A stretch of 64,000 nt of DNA from Methylobacterium sp. UNC378MF (GTDB lineage Bacteria; Pseudomonadota; Alphaproteobacteria; Rhizobiales; Beijerinckiaceae). This document shows, in pieces, positions 34,534-43,084 of the stretch. The notes under the pieces are model-generated. The model ran no database searches and was not told the origin of the DNA. It was given only the letters and a program-made list of their open reading frames with translations. Location: the NCBI RefSeq assembly GCF_900103195.1, contig NZ_FMWU01000007.1:62001-126000 (forward strand), written 5' to 3'. Position 1 is the stretch's first letter, and each line of letters starts with the position of its first letter. Made by a program: the position numbers and the translations under genes.

Positions 34534-35076
34534 ATTCGTAGACCGATGAGAGCCATGCCGGCCCCGCAGAAGGACGGGCCGCGCGCGAACCGCGACATTC
34601 GCGGTGTGCGGGAAGTGCAGCTGATCGACGATACCGGGCAGAACCGCGGCGTCGTCCCCTTCTTCGACGCCTTGAACATGGCCGAGGAAGTCGGTCTCGA
34701 TCTCGTGGAGATCGCGCCGAATTCCGTGCCGCCCGTCTGCAAGCTGCTCGATTACGGGCGCTTCCGCTTCAACGAGCAGAAGAAGCAGAACGAGGCTCGC
34801 AAGCGCCAGAAGACGGTCGAAGTGAAAGAGATCAAGCTCCGGCCTGGCATCGACAAGCACGATTACGACACCAAGATGAAGTCGGTGCACCGCTTCTTCG
34901 AGGAGGGCGACAAGGTCAAGGTGACCCTGCGCTTCCGTGGTCGTGAGATGGCTCACCAGGATATCGGTCTGCGCCTCCTGGAGCGCGTGAAGCACGAGAC
35001 GGCGGAGATCGCCAAGGTCGAGAGCGAGCCGATGCTCGAAGGCCGGCAGATGATCATGATCCTCGCGCCGCGCTGA
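34534..35076 (+). CDS. infC: Translation initiation factor IF-3, apparent ATT start
   Basis: The complete IF-3 is recognisable: [45 protein letters not shown], the basic linker [11 protein letters not shown], and the C-domain [19 protein letters not shown]. The only codon correctly spaced after GGAG (34521-34524) is ATT 34534; ATG 34546 lies 21 nt away. Rare AUU starts in infC mediate autoregulation by IF-3 itself in enterics. 180 aa is normal. It is detached from rpmI-rplT, which lie 6 kb away on the other strand. Confidence 0.95.
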   Translation: MRRPMRAMPAPQKDGPRANRDIRGVREVQLIDDTGQNRGVVPFFDALNMAEEVGLDLVEIAPNSVPPVCKLLDYGRFRFNEQKKQNEARKRQKTVEVKEIKLRPGIDKHDYDTKMKSVHRFFEEGDKVKVTLRFRGREMAHQDIGLRLLERVKHETAEIAKVESEPMLEGRQMIMILAPR

Positions 35077-35178
35077 GCGGCACGGATCAGGGATGCGAGA
35101 CCCGCGCCGCCTCCTCACCGGGGCGGCGTTGTCGTTTCTGCGCTTCCGATCGGCGCTGCGGCGGATTATGGGCAGCCC

Positions 35179-35964
35179 ATGGCCCTCGCTTCCGATGAGA
35201 TCGAACGCTACGCCCGCCACTTGGTCCTCGCCGAGGTCGGCGGTCCCGGTCAGGCGCGGATCAAGGCCGCCCGGATCCTGGTCGTGGGAGCCGGGGGGCT
35301 CGGCGCGCCGCTGATCCAGTACCTCGCCGCTGCCGGGATCGGGACGATCGGCATCGTCGACGACGATGCCGTCTCACTCTCGAATCTTCAGCGGCAGGTG
35401 ATCCACGGGACCCCGGATCTCGGCCGGCCGAAGGTGGACAGCGCCGCCGACGCGGTGGCGCGGCTCAATCCACACGTGAGCGTGGTCCCGCATCCGTTCC
35501 GGATCGATCCGGACAACGCCGTCGACTTGATCGGCGGCTACGACCTCGTCGCCGACGGATCCGACAATTTCGCCACGCGCTACGCCGTGTCCGATGCCTG
35601 TTTCCACGCGCGACGCCCGCTGGTGACGGCAGCGCTCGGCCGCTTCGACGGCACGCTGACCACGATCCGGGCGCACGAGACCGGACCCGGCGGGACGCCG
35701 AACCCGACCTATCGGTGCCTCTTTCCGAGCCCGCCGCCGCCCGGCAGCGTGCCCGCCTGCGCGGAAGCCGGCGTGCTGGGGGCCCTGGCCGGCGTGATGG
35801 GCTCGCTGATGGCCATGGAGGTGCTTCGCGCCGTGGCGGGCTTCGGCGAGCCGCTCGTCGGGCGACTGCTGATGGTCGATGCCCGCGCCATGCGGTTCGA
35901 GACGCTGAACTACGGCTGGGATCCCGAGAACCCGCTCAGCGGCAGCGGCGCTTCAGCCGCCTAA
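35179..35964 (+). CDS. moeB: Molybdopterin-synthase adenylyltransferase (MoeB/ThiF family)
   Basis: It adenylates the C-terminal Gly of MoaD or ThiS. The nucleotide site [29 protein letters not shown] is intact, NLQRQ is the catalytic Arg region and DNFATRYAVSDAC lies further on. YRCLF and VPACAEAGVLG give two of the zinc or thioester-type Cys; the second CXXC at the C-terminus of MoeB is missing because the protein is short (261 aa), and no rhodanese domain is fused. It overlaps the convergent DUF1186 gene by 12 bp. Confidence 0.88.
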   Translation: MALASDEIERYARHLVLAEVGGPGQARIKAARILVVGAGGLGAPLIQYLAAAGIGTIGIVDDDAVSLSNLQRQVIHGTPDLGRPKVDSAADAVARLNPHVSVVPHPFRIDPDNAVDLIGGYDLVADGSDNFATRYAVSDACFHARRPLVTAALGRFDGTLTTIRAHETGPGGTPNPTYRCLFPSPPPPGSVPACAEAGVLGALAGVMGSLMAMEVLRAVAGFGEPLVGRLLMVDARAMRFETLNYGWDPENPLSGSGASAA

Positions 35965-36834
35965 GGGTTGAGGCGGCATCCACGGTCCCTCGACCGCTTC
36001 CGCGTTGAGGCAGCATTTCTTGAATTTCTTGCCCGAGCCGCAGGGGCAAGGATCGTTGCGGCCGACATCCTTGAACGGGTTGCGCTGCGGCTCGCCCGCG
36101 CCTTCCTCGGCCCAGTCGAGCGCTTCCACCGGATCGTCGAGATAGCCGTATTGGTATGGGCCGAGCCGGTCGCGGTCGTCCGGCTTGGTCTCGGCCTTCC
36201 GCAACGCCTCCTTGAACCATTCGGCGTCGCTGACTTCGTCGGTGAGGCGACCGTCGGCGCGGGCCGCGGCCGCCCTGGGTGCGAGGTCCCGGAAGCCGAG
36301 ATGCGCGATCGTCTCCTCCCAACCGACCCAGGCCGGCGCCTCTTCCACGGCGGCCTGGGCGTCGTCGAACCGGACAAGCAGGTCGTGCATCGCCGCCCGG
36401 TCGATGCGGCCTTCCAGGGTCAGGAAGGTGCAGGCGCTGAGCAGCGCCATGCGCACGTAATCGTCGGCCGTGCTGTCCAGAATCAGCCGGAACAGCGGCT
36501 GCGGATCGCCGTCGAACAGGCTCGCCACGACCCTGGCGAGGGTCGCCGTGACCGCGTCGCCGAGGATCGCGTCGAGGGTCTCCTCGTCGTGCCGGAGCAG
36601 CCTGAGGAGCGGAGCCAGGGCGCGCGTGTCCCGGGCATGGGCCAGCACGTGCAGGCCCCAGAACAGGAGGTTCGTCTCCTCCGGCGCCAGCTCACGCCCG
36701 TCGGCCGCCGCCTCCAGCAGCGGCAGCGTCGCCTCCGCGACGGCGGCGGGATGTCTGAGCGCCTCCCGCAACGCCGCCTTCGGCCGGTACTCGGCCGCCG
36801 CGAGATCGTCGATGAGCAGGGCGATCCGGTCCAT
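35953..36834 (-). CDS. DUF1186 protein with C-terminal SEC-C zinc motif (293 aa)
   Basis: The N-terminal 230 residues are helical repeats rich in Ala and Leu (LFWGLHVLAHARDTRALAPLLRLLR). The end RNDPCPCGSGKKFKKCC is a SEC-C motif that binds zinc, as on SecA. DUF1186 describes the helical part. ATG 36834 was used because a longer frame covers part of pheT on the antisense of other genes. Its role is unknown, perhaps as a ribosome or SecA adaptor. It begins 8 bp after the pheT stop. Confidence 0.85.
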   Translation of the reverse strand: MDRIALLIDDLAAAEYRPKAALREALRHPAAVAEATLPLLEAAADGRELAPEETNLLFWGLHVLAHARDTRALAPLLRLLRHDEETLDAILGDAVTATLARVVASLFDGDPQPLFRLILDSTADDYVRMALLSACTFLTLEGRIDRAAMHDLLVRFDDAQAAVEEAPAWVGWEETIAHLGFRDLAPRAAAARADGRLTDEVSDAEWFKEALRKAETKPDDRDRLGPYQYGYLDDPVEALDWAEEGAGEPQRNPFKDVGRNDPCPCGSGKKFKKCCLNAEAVEGPWMPPQPLGG

Positions 36835-36842
36835 GGCGTTTC

Positions 36843-39263
36843 TCAGGTCCGAAGGGTCGCGCCCGTCCGGCGGGAGACCTCGGCGACGATCTTGGCGCTC
36901 ACCGCCTCGATCTCCGCGTCGGTCAGGGTCCGCTCGACGGGCTGGAGGCGCACCGCGATCGCAACCGACTTGGCGCCGTCCGGCACGCCCGGCCCCTCGT
37001 AGAGGTCGAACACGTCGACGCCGGTCACGAGCTTGCGCTCGGCGTTCTGGGCGGCCTTCACGATGTCGCCGGCCGGCACGTCGCGGCCGACTACGAAGGC
37101 GAAGTCCCGCGACAGCGGCTGGAATTCCGACAGCGCCAGGGTCGCCTTGGCCTTGGTGGGCTTGAGCTTGGGCAGGGGTAGGGCGTCGAGGACGATCTCG
37201 AAGGCCACGAGGGTCCCCTTCAGGTCGAGGGCCTGCAACGTCCGCGGATGCACCTCGCCGAACCAGCCGATCTCGGTCTTCGGGCCGAAGCGCAGCGTGC
37301 CCGAGCGGCCGGGATGCAGCCAGGACGGGCCGCCTGCCGAGATCTGGAGGCCGCCCGTCGGCACGCCGAGGCTGCCGAGCAGGGCGAGGGCGTCCGCCTT
37401 CGCGTCGAAGGCGTCGACGGTCGCGGCTTTGCCGTCCCAGTGCCGCCCGGCGCCGGCCAGGGTCGCGCCGCCGCGGCGGACCGCTGCCGCGCGGATGGTC
37501 TGGCCCTCCGGCTCGTCCGTGGCGAAGCACTGGCCGACCTCGAACAGGGCGGCGTCCGGGTAGCCGCGGTCGGCGTTGCGCTGGGCCGCGCGCAGGAGGC
37601 CCGGCAGCAGGCTCGGCCGCATGTCGGACAGCTCCGAGGCGATCGGGTTGGCCAGCACGAGGTCGGCCCCGCCGCCGCCGAACAGGACCGCATCGCCGTG
37701 CGGCACGAACGACCACGTGACAGCCTCCATGAGGCCGCGGCTCGCCAGGGCGCGCTTGGCCAGACGGGTCCGCTTCTGCATCACGGTGAGCAGCGGGCGG
37801 CCGATCCCGGCGAGTGGCGGCAGGGGCTTAGCCTCGATACGGTCGAGCCCGGCGATGCGGACGACTTCCTCGACGAGGTCAGCCTTGCCCTCGACATCGG
37901 GCCGCCAGGACGGCGTCAGCACCTTCACCCGGTCTCCGGTGCCGGAGATGTGGAAGCCCAAGGTCTCCAGGATGAGCTTCGTCTCGATGCGCGGCACTTC
38001 GAGGCCGGCGAGGCGGCGAACCTCGGTCCAGGGGAAGTCGATGATGCGCTCGGCTTCCGGCGGCTCGCCGGCGATCCGCGCCTCCGTCGGCGTACCGCCG
38101 CAGAGATCGACCACGAGCCGCGTCGCGAGGTCGAGGCCGGGGAGCGTGAAGGCCGGGTCGACGCCCCGCTCGAAGCGGTAGCGCGCGTCGGTGATGATGC
38201 CGAGGCGGCGGCCCGACTGGGCGATGTTGGTCGGGTCCCACAGGGCAGACTCGATCAGCACGTCCGTGGTGCCGGCGTCGCAGCCGGACGCCTCGCCGCC
38301 CATGATGCCGGCGATGGATTCGACACCGTTCTCGTCGGCGATCACCACCGTGTCTTCGGTGAGGGCGTGGGTCCGGCCGTCGAGGGCGAGCAGGCTCTCG
38401 CCCTCCCGCGCCCGCCGCACGGTCAGCGTGCCGGCGACCTTGGCGGCGTCGAAGACATGCAGCGGCCGGCCGCGGTCGAAAGTGACGTAGTTGGTGATGT
38501 CGACGAGGCTGTTGATCGGGCGCAGACCGATGGCGCGCAGCCGCGCCTGCATCCAGGCCGGCGACGGGCCGTTCCGGACGCCGCGCACCAGCCGCAGGGC
38601 GAACATCGGGGCGAGGTGGCGGTCGGCCGGATCGAGGGCCAGCTCGACCGCGACCGGGCAGGGACCCTCGCCGCGCACGCCGGGCAGCGTCTCGCGCTTG
38701 AGCGTGCCGATGCCGGCAGCCGCGAGGTCGCGGGCGATGCCGTGGACCGAGGTACAGTCCGGCCGGTTCGGCGTCAGGTTGATCTCGATGACCGGATCGT
38801 CGAGCCCGGCATAGAGCGCGTAGGCCTGGCCGATCGGCGCGTCGGTCGGGAGCTCCAGGATGCCGTCGTGGTCGTCGCCGAGGCCGAGCTCGGCGCCCGA
38901 GCAGAGCATGCCGTGACTCTCGACGCCGCGGATCGTGCCCACCGACAGGGTGATGTTCTTGCCCGGGACGTAGGTGCCGGGCGGCGCGAAGACCGAGACG
39001 AGATCGGCCCGGGCGTTCGGGGCGCCGCAGACCACCTGCACGGGCGCGCCCGCGCCGGTGTCGACGGAGCAGACCCGAAGCCGGTCGGCATTCGGATGCT
39101 GCTCGGCCGTCAGGATCTTCGCGATCACGTAGGGCTTGAGCGCGGCGGCCTTGTCCTCGACGCCCTCAACCTCGAGGCCGATGCGCGTCAGCGTCTCGGC
39201 GACGGTGTCGAGGGTGGCCTCGGTGTCGAGGTGGTCCTTGAGCCAGGAGAGGGTGAACTTCAT
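36843..39263 (-). CDS. pheT: Phenylalanyl-tRNA synthetase beta subunit
   Basis: 806 aa with all expected domains: an N-terminal tRNA-binding EMAP-like fold ([35 protein letters not shown]), the B3/B4 editing region, the B5 domain, a catalytic-like core and the C-terminal anticodon-binding ferredoxin-like domain starting [25 protein letters not shown]. It pairs with PheS to charge tRNA-Phe. It lies 99 bp after pheS on the same strand. Confidence 0.97.
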   Translation of the reverse strand: MKFTLSWLKDHLDTEATLDTVAETLTRIGLEVEGVEDKAAALKPYVIAKILTAEQHPNADRLRVCSVDTGAGAPVQVVCGAPNARADLVSVFAPPGTYVPGKNITLSVGTIRGVESHGMLCSGAELGLGDDHDGILELPTDAPIGQAYALYAGLDDPVIEINLTPNRPDCTSVHGIARDLAAAGIGTLKRETLPGVRGEGPCPVAVELALDPADRHLAPMFALRLVRGVRNGPSPAWMQARLRAIGLRPINSLVDITNYVTFDRGRPLHVFDAAKVAGTLTVRRAREGESLLALDGRTHALTEDTVVIADENGVESIAGIMGGEASGCDAGTTDVLIESALWDPTNIAQSGRRLGIITDARYRFERGVDPAFTLPGLDLATRLVVDLCGGTPTEARIAGEPPEAERIIDFPWTEVRRLAGLEVPRIETKLILETLGFHISGTGDRVKVLTPSWRPDVEGKADLVEEVVRIAGLDRIEAKPLPPLAGIGRPLLTVMQKRTRLAKRALASRGLMEAVTWSFVPHGDAVLFGGGGADLVLANPIASELSDMRPSLLPGLLRAAQRNADRGYPDAALFEVGQCFATDEPEGQTIRAAAVRRGGATLAGAGRHWDGKAATVDAFDAKADALALLGSLGVPTGGLQISAGGPSWLHPGRSGTLRFGPKTEIGWFGEVHPRTLQALDLKGTLVAFEIVLDALPLPKLKPTKAKATLALSEFQPLSRDFAFVVGRDVPAGDIVKAAQNAERKLVTGVDVFDLYEGPGVPDGAKSVAIAVRLQPVERTLTDAEIEAVSAKIVAEVSRRTGATLRT

Positions 39264-39362
39264 GATGGGCCTTCGAGAGCCTGACGTCGGCTCGACCGTC
39301 GGAGGAACAGGATCGCGGAGCCTTCCCCGGGGCTGGACGGCCGCGGCGAGGGCGCAGGCGGC

Positions 39363-40445
39363 TCAGCCGGTGAGGCCGCCCACGAGGCTCGGCACATCGA
39401 GCGGGCGGAAGCCGTAATGGTCGAGCCAGCGGACGTCGGCCTCGAAGAACGGGCGCAGGTCCGGCATGCCGTATTTCAGCATGGCGATGCGGTCGATGCC
39501 GACGCCGAAGGCGAAGCCCTGCACGGCGTCCGGGTCGAGCCCGCAATTGCGCAGCACGTTCGGGTGGACCATCCCGCAGCCGAGGATCTCCAGCCAGTCG
39601 TCGCCCTCGCCGAAGCGGATCTCGCCGCCCTTGCGCGAGCACTGGATGTCGACCTCTGCCGACGGCTCGGTGAAGGGGAAGAAGGACGGGCGGAAGCGCA
39701 TCTTCACGCCCTCCACCTCGAAGAACGCCTTGCAGAACTCCTCCAGCACCCATTTCAGGTTGGCGATGTTGGCGCTCGTGTCGATCACCAGCCCCTCGAC
39801 CTGGTGGAACATCGGCGTGTGGGTCTGGTCGGAATCGTGCCGGTAGGTCCGCCCCGGGATGATCACGCGGATCGGCGGCGTCTGCGCCCGCATGGTGCGG
39901 ATCTGAACCGGCGAGGTGTGGGTGCGCAGCACCTTGCGCTTCCCGTCGCGGTCGGGGGCCAGGAAGAAGGTGTCGTGCATCTCGCGGGCCGGGTGGCCGG
40001 GCGGGAAGTTGAGGGCGGTGAAGTTCAGCTCGTCCGTCTCGATGTCCGGGCCCTCGGCGACCGCGAATCCCATGTCGGCGAAGATCGCGGTGATCTCGTC
40101 GATGACCTGGGAGATCGGGTGGATCCGGCCGCGCACCTCCGGCGCCTCGCGGACCGGCAGGGTCACGTCGACCCGTTCGGAGGCGAGGCGGGCCTCCAGG
40201 GCGGCCTCGGCGAGTTCGGTCTTGCGCGCGGTGACGGCGCCCTGGACCCGGTCGCGCAGGCCGTTGATCAGCGGGCCGCGCTCCTTGCGCTCGTCTGGCG
40301 TCATCGAGCCGAGGGTCTTCAGGAGATCCGAGACGCTGCCCTTCTTGCCGAGCGCGGCGACGCGGACCGCGTCGAGGGCCGCCTCGTCGGACGCCGCGCC
40401 CACCTGGGCCAGGAGATCGCGTTCGAGGGTGTCGAGATCGGTCAT
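39363..40445 (-). CDS. pheS: Phenylalanyl-tRNA synthetase alpha subunit
   Basis: 360 aa, N-terminal coiled coil then class II core. Motif 2 is [18 protein letters not shown]; motif 3 is [19 protein letters not shown], with the Phe-binding residues in between. ATG 40445 follows a GAAGACAG ribosome site and excludes an Arg-rich upstream extension. The gene is separated from rplT by a strong hairpin that may reduce pheST expression relative to ribosomal protein genes. Confidence 0.97.
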   Translation of the reverse strand: MTDLDTLERDLLAQVGAASDEAALDAVRVAALGKKGSVSDLLKTLGSMTPDERKERGPLINGLRDRVQGAVTARKTELAEAALEARLASERVDVTLPVREAPEVRGRIHPISQVIDEITAIFADMGFAVAEGPDIETDELNFTALNFPPGHPAREMHDTFFLAPDRDGKRKVLRTHTSPVQIRTMRAQTPPIRVIIPGRTYRHDSDQTHTPMFHQVEGLVIDTSANIANLKWVLEEFCKAFFEVEGVKMRFRPSFFPFTEPSAEVDIQCSRKGGEIRFGEGDDWLEILGCGMVHPNVLRNCGLDPDAVQGFAFGVGIDRIAMLKYGMPDLRPFFEADVRWLDHYGFRPLDVPSLVGGLTG

Positions 40446-40546
40446 CGCTGTCTTCGAGCAGGGTTGGCGGAGTCGGCCGTCGGGCCGTGCTCTCGCGCGT
40501 TGCGCGCCCGGGCGCAAGCGCGGGGCGCGGGGGACTCGCAAACGAC

Positions 40547-40577
40547 GAAGGCGCGGCCCCCGGGGAACCGCGCCTTC
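40547..40577 (-). terminator. Terminator/attenuator hairpin between rplT and pheS
   Basis: Perfect 10-bp arms GAAGGCGCGG and CCGCGCCTTC flank an 11-nt loop, followed on the minus strand by GTCGTTTGCG. It begins 25 bp past the rplT stop and lies about 100 bp ahead of pheS. It could fully or partly stop transcription from rpmI-rplT into pheST. Confidence 0.7.
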
Positions 40578-40601
40578 CGTCTGTCTCGCCTCAGGCCTGG
40601 A

Positions 40602-40979
40602 TCAGGCCGCCTTGGCGGTGTTCTCCGGCAGCGCGGCCTTCGCCTTCTCGACGACGGCGGCAAAGCTCGCCGGCTCGTGGATCGCCAGCTCAGAGAGGGC
40701 CTTGCGATCGACGATGATGCCCGACTTGGCCAGGCCGTTGATGAAGCGCGAATAGGTCAGGCCGTGCTCGCGGACCGCCGCGTTGAGGCGCTGGATCCAG
40801 AGCGCGCGGAACGTGCGCTTCTTGTTCTTGCGATCGCGGTAGGCATACTGCATGCCCTTCTCGACCGCCTGCTTGGCGATCCGGATCGTATTCTTGCGCC
40901 GGCCGTAATAGCCCTTGGCGGCCTTCAGAACCTTCTTGTGCTTCGCGTGACTGGTCACGCCGCGCTTGACGCGGGCCAT
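40602..40979 (-). CDS. rplT: 50S ribosomal protein L20
   Basis: 125 aa: [30 protein letters not shown] is the invariant L20 N-terminus and [31 protein letters not shown] the core. It binds 23S rRNA during assembly. It follows rpmI after 51 bp. Confidence 0.98.
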   Translation of the reverse strand: MARVKRGVTSHAKHKKVLKAAKGYYGRRKNTIRIAKQAVEKGMQYAYRDRKNKKRTFRALWIQRLNAAVREHGLTYSRFINGLAKSGIIVDRKALSELAIHEPASFAAVVEKAKAALPENTAKAA

Positions 40980-41030
40980 CGGTTATCTCCTGGATTCGAC
41001 GAAAGACAGTGGCAACGGGTGTCGAAGGAC

Positions 41031-41234
41031 TTACCGCGCGTTCGGCAGGAAGTACTTCTTCACGTTGGCAGCATCGCCCTCGAACAGGGTCGTGGTGCCG
41101 CGCAGGTTGCGGATCTGCTTGGTCGTCCGCTTGATCATCCCGTGGCGCTTGCCGGCCTGGGCGTACATCACCTTGCCGGTGCCGGTGATCTTGAAGCGCT
41201 TCTTCGCGCCCGATTTCGTCTTCAACTTGGGCAT
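41031..41234 (-). CDS. rpmI: 50S ribosomal protein L35
   Basis: 67 aa: [22 protein letters not shown] and [19 protein letters not shown] are typical of L35. Start ATG 41234 after GGAGAGCC. It is the first gene of the rpmI-rplT(-pheST) unit. In many bacteria infC precedes it, which is not so here. Confidence 0.98.
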
Positions 41235-41806
41235 TTGGCTCTCCGTTGCGCGAAATGATCTCGGACCGCCCCGCAAGGGTCGGATGAGGTTCGCGCGCTG
41301 ATGCTTCTGGTGGAGCAGCACGAGCCGCCACGGCAGCCCTATCGGCCGGGCGGTTCGACGCGGGGCGGCTTATGACAGAAAGCTGACGCGGCGGCAACGC
41401 CTGCGAGGCGAGGTGCTGTCGTCGCATGAGCGGATCGCAACGGGTCCGAGCGTCGGTTGCCAAGCGAACGCCCGCGCCGTTCCTCCGGGCTCGCCTCCGG
41501 CGCCCAGGGAGGAGGGGTTCATCATCCCGAGTCGAGACGGTGCAAAACGCCTGCGGATCGGAGCCGAGCCGGTGCCGCGCTCCATCCCGGGCCGCAGACG
41601 AGGATGGCGGCCCGTGCCAGGTCACCCCCTCTGATTCACCCCCTCTGATTCGGAGGAATTCGGGGACAGCGTGCGCGCTGCACAAAACGGTGAGCGACAG
41701 CGGGGGGCGCCAGGAACCATAACCTTGGCCGTCCGTTTCATTCATGTCCCGCTCAGGCCGGCAGGGTTAGACCCCCCGTCAAATTCGGCCAACCAGGAGA
41801 CACTTC
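41235..41806. promoter_or_regulatory. 572-bp intergenic region between rpmI and a glycosyltransferase gene
   Basis: No gene is supported; short open frames in it lack ribosome sites and protein character. It holds the divergent promoters and a tandem duplication of the 14-bp unit TCACCCCCTCTGAT at 41622-41649. A GC-rich segment near 41480-41515 with CCTCC and GGAGG arms can fold. Confidence 0.5.
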
Positions 41807-42937
41807 GTGCGCATTGCCCAGATCGCTCCGTTGTCGGAGGCCGTCCCTCCGAAGTTCTACGGCGGCACCGAGCGCGTCGTCAGCTGGATTACAGAGGAAT
41901 TGGTCCGCCAGGGCCACGAAGTCACGCTGTTCGCGAGCGGTGACTCCGAGACGTCTGCCAAGCTCGCGGCCTGCACGCCCGAGGGCCTGCGCCTTCTCGG
42001 CTATCGTGATCACACCGCCAGCCACCTGGCGATGCTGCATCAGGTGCACCGCCGCGCGCACGAGTTCGACATCCTGCACTTCCACATCGACCTGCTTCAG
42101 TATCCGATGTTCGAGGATCTGAACCACAAGTGCATCACCACGATGCACGGTCGCCTCGACGTGCCGGACTTCATGCCGGTCTACCGCACCTTCACGGGCA
42201 TGCCGCTGGTCTCGATCTCCGACAACCAGCGCCTGCCCATGCCGCCGGCCTCCAGCTGGCTGGCGACGATCCATCACGGCCTGCCGGCCGAGAATTGCCC
42301 GTACTACCCGGAGGCCAAGGGCGGCTACCTCGCCTTCCTCGGCCGGATCTCGCCCGAGAAGCGGCCCGACCGCGCGATCGAGATGGCGATCCGCTCGGGC
42401 ACGCCGCTCAAGATCGCCGCCAAGGTCGACAAGGCCGACCAGGATTACTGGGATGAGGTCATCGAGCCGATGATCCATCACCCGCTGATCGAGTATATCG
42501 GCGAGATCAACGAGGAGCAGAAGAAGGAATTCCTCGGCAACGCCCTGGCGCTCGCCTTCCCGATCGACTGGCCGGAGCCCTTCGGTCTCGTGATGATCGA
42601 GGCGATGTCGGCCGGCACGCCGGTGATCGCCTTCCGCAACGGCTCGGTCCCCGAGGTGATCAAGGACGGCGTCGGCGGCGTTCTCTGCGAGAATATGGAC
42701 GACGCCGTGGCTGCGGTCGCCAAGGTGAAGGCTATGAGCCGCGCCGGCGTGCGCCGCCACTTCGAGAGCGCCTTCACGGCCGAGTGCATGGTCAAGAAGT
42801 ATGTTGCCGCGTACGAGGAGCTGCTGTCCCGCGGCGCCGACGTGATCAAGCTGCCGAAGTCCGGCTTCAAGCCGCAATACGGCGAGGTGAACGGCTCCGC
42901 CCGCCCGGCGATTCCGGTCGCCGCCATGCCGGCTTGA
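41807..42937 (+). CDS. Glycosyltransferase family 4 protein, GTG start (376 aa)
   Basis: GTG 41807 follows CCAGGAGAC. MRIAQIAPLSEAVPPKFYGGTERVVSWITEEL is typical of GT4/GT-B enzymes, YLAFLGRISPEKRPDRAIE the central strand and EPFGLVMIEAMSAGTPVIAFRNGSVPEV the E-x7-E signature. The gene lies 147 bp upstream of a glycogen-debranching-like enzyme, suggesting a role in glucan synthesis or turnover. A strong hairpin separates the two. Confidence 0.87.
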   Translation: MRIAQIAPLSEAVPPKFYGGTERVVSWITEELVRQGHEVTLFASGDSETSAKLAACTPEGLRLLGYRDHTASHLAMLHQVHRRAHEFDILHFHIDLLQYPMFEDLNHKCITTMHGRLDVPDFMPVYRTFTGMPLVSISDNQRLPMPPASSWLATIHHGLPAENCPYYPEAKGGYLAFLGRISPEKRPDRAIEMAIRSGTPLKIAAKVDKADQDYWDEVIEPMIHHPLIEYIGEINEEQKKEFLGNALALAFPIDWPEPFGLVMIEAMSAGTPVIAFRNGSVPEVIKDGVGGVLCENMDDAVAAVAKVKAMSRAGVRRHFESAFTAECMVKKYVAAYEELLSRGADVIKLPKSGFKPQYGEVNGSARPAIPVAAMPA

Positions 42938-43009
42938 AACCCGGCTGCGGACTTGCGGGGCGGGTCCGGCTCGGCCTAGCGTCTTAAAGGCGACTCATCC
43001 GTAGGGTGA

Positions 43010-43046
43010 AGAGGGCTGCCGCATCGAAGGGATGCGGCAGCCCTCT
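43010..43046 (+). terminator. 16-bp perfect hairpin after the glycosyltransferase gene
   Basis: Arms AGAGGGCTGCCGCATC and GATGCGGCAGCCCTCT flank the 5-nt loop GAAGG, with no T-run after it. It lies 73 bp past the stop and 38 bp before ATG 43085, so it may terminate transcription or regulate read-through into the glucosidase gene. Confidence 0.65.
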
Positions 43047-43084
43047 CGATTCGCACCTCTCACTTGCACCCGGAGATGCCCTGC

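Noticed and set aside
37248..39284. Long open frame (678 codons) on the plus strand opposite pheT
   Set aside because: pheT is clearly coding on the minus strand; the antisense product is Arg/Gly/Ala-rich with no motifs.
41413..41722. Several short plus-strand frames between rpmI and the glycosyltransferase gene
   Set aside because: No ribosome sites, Arg/Pro/Ser-rich content and mutual overlap in different frames; they reflect GC bias.
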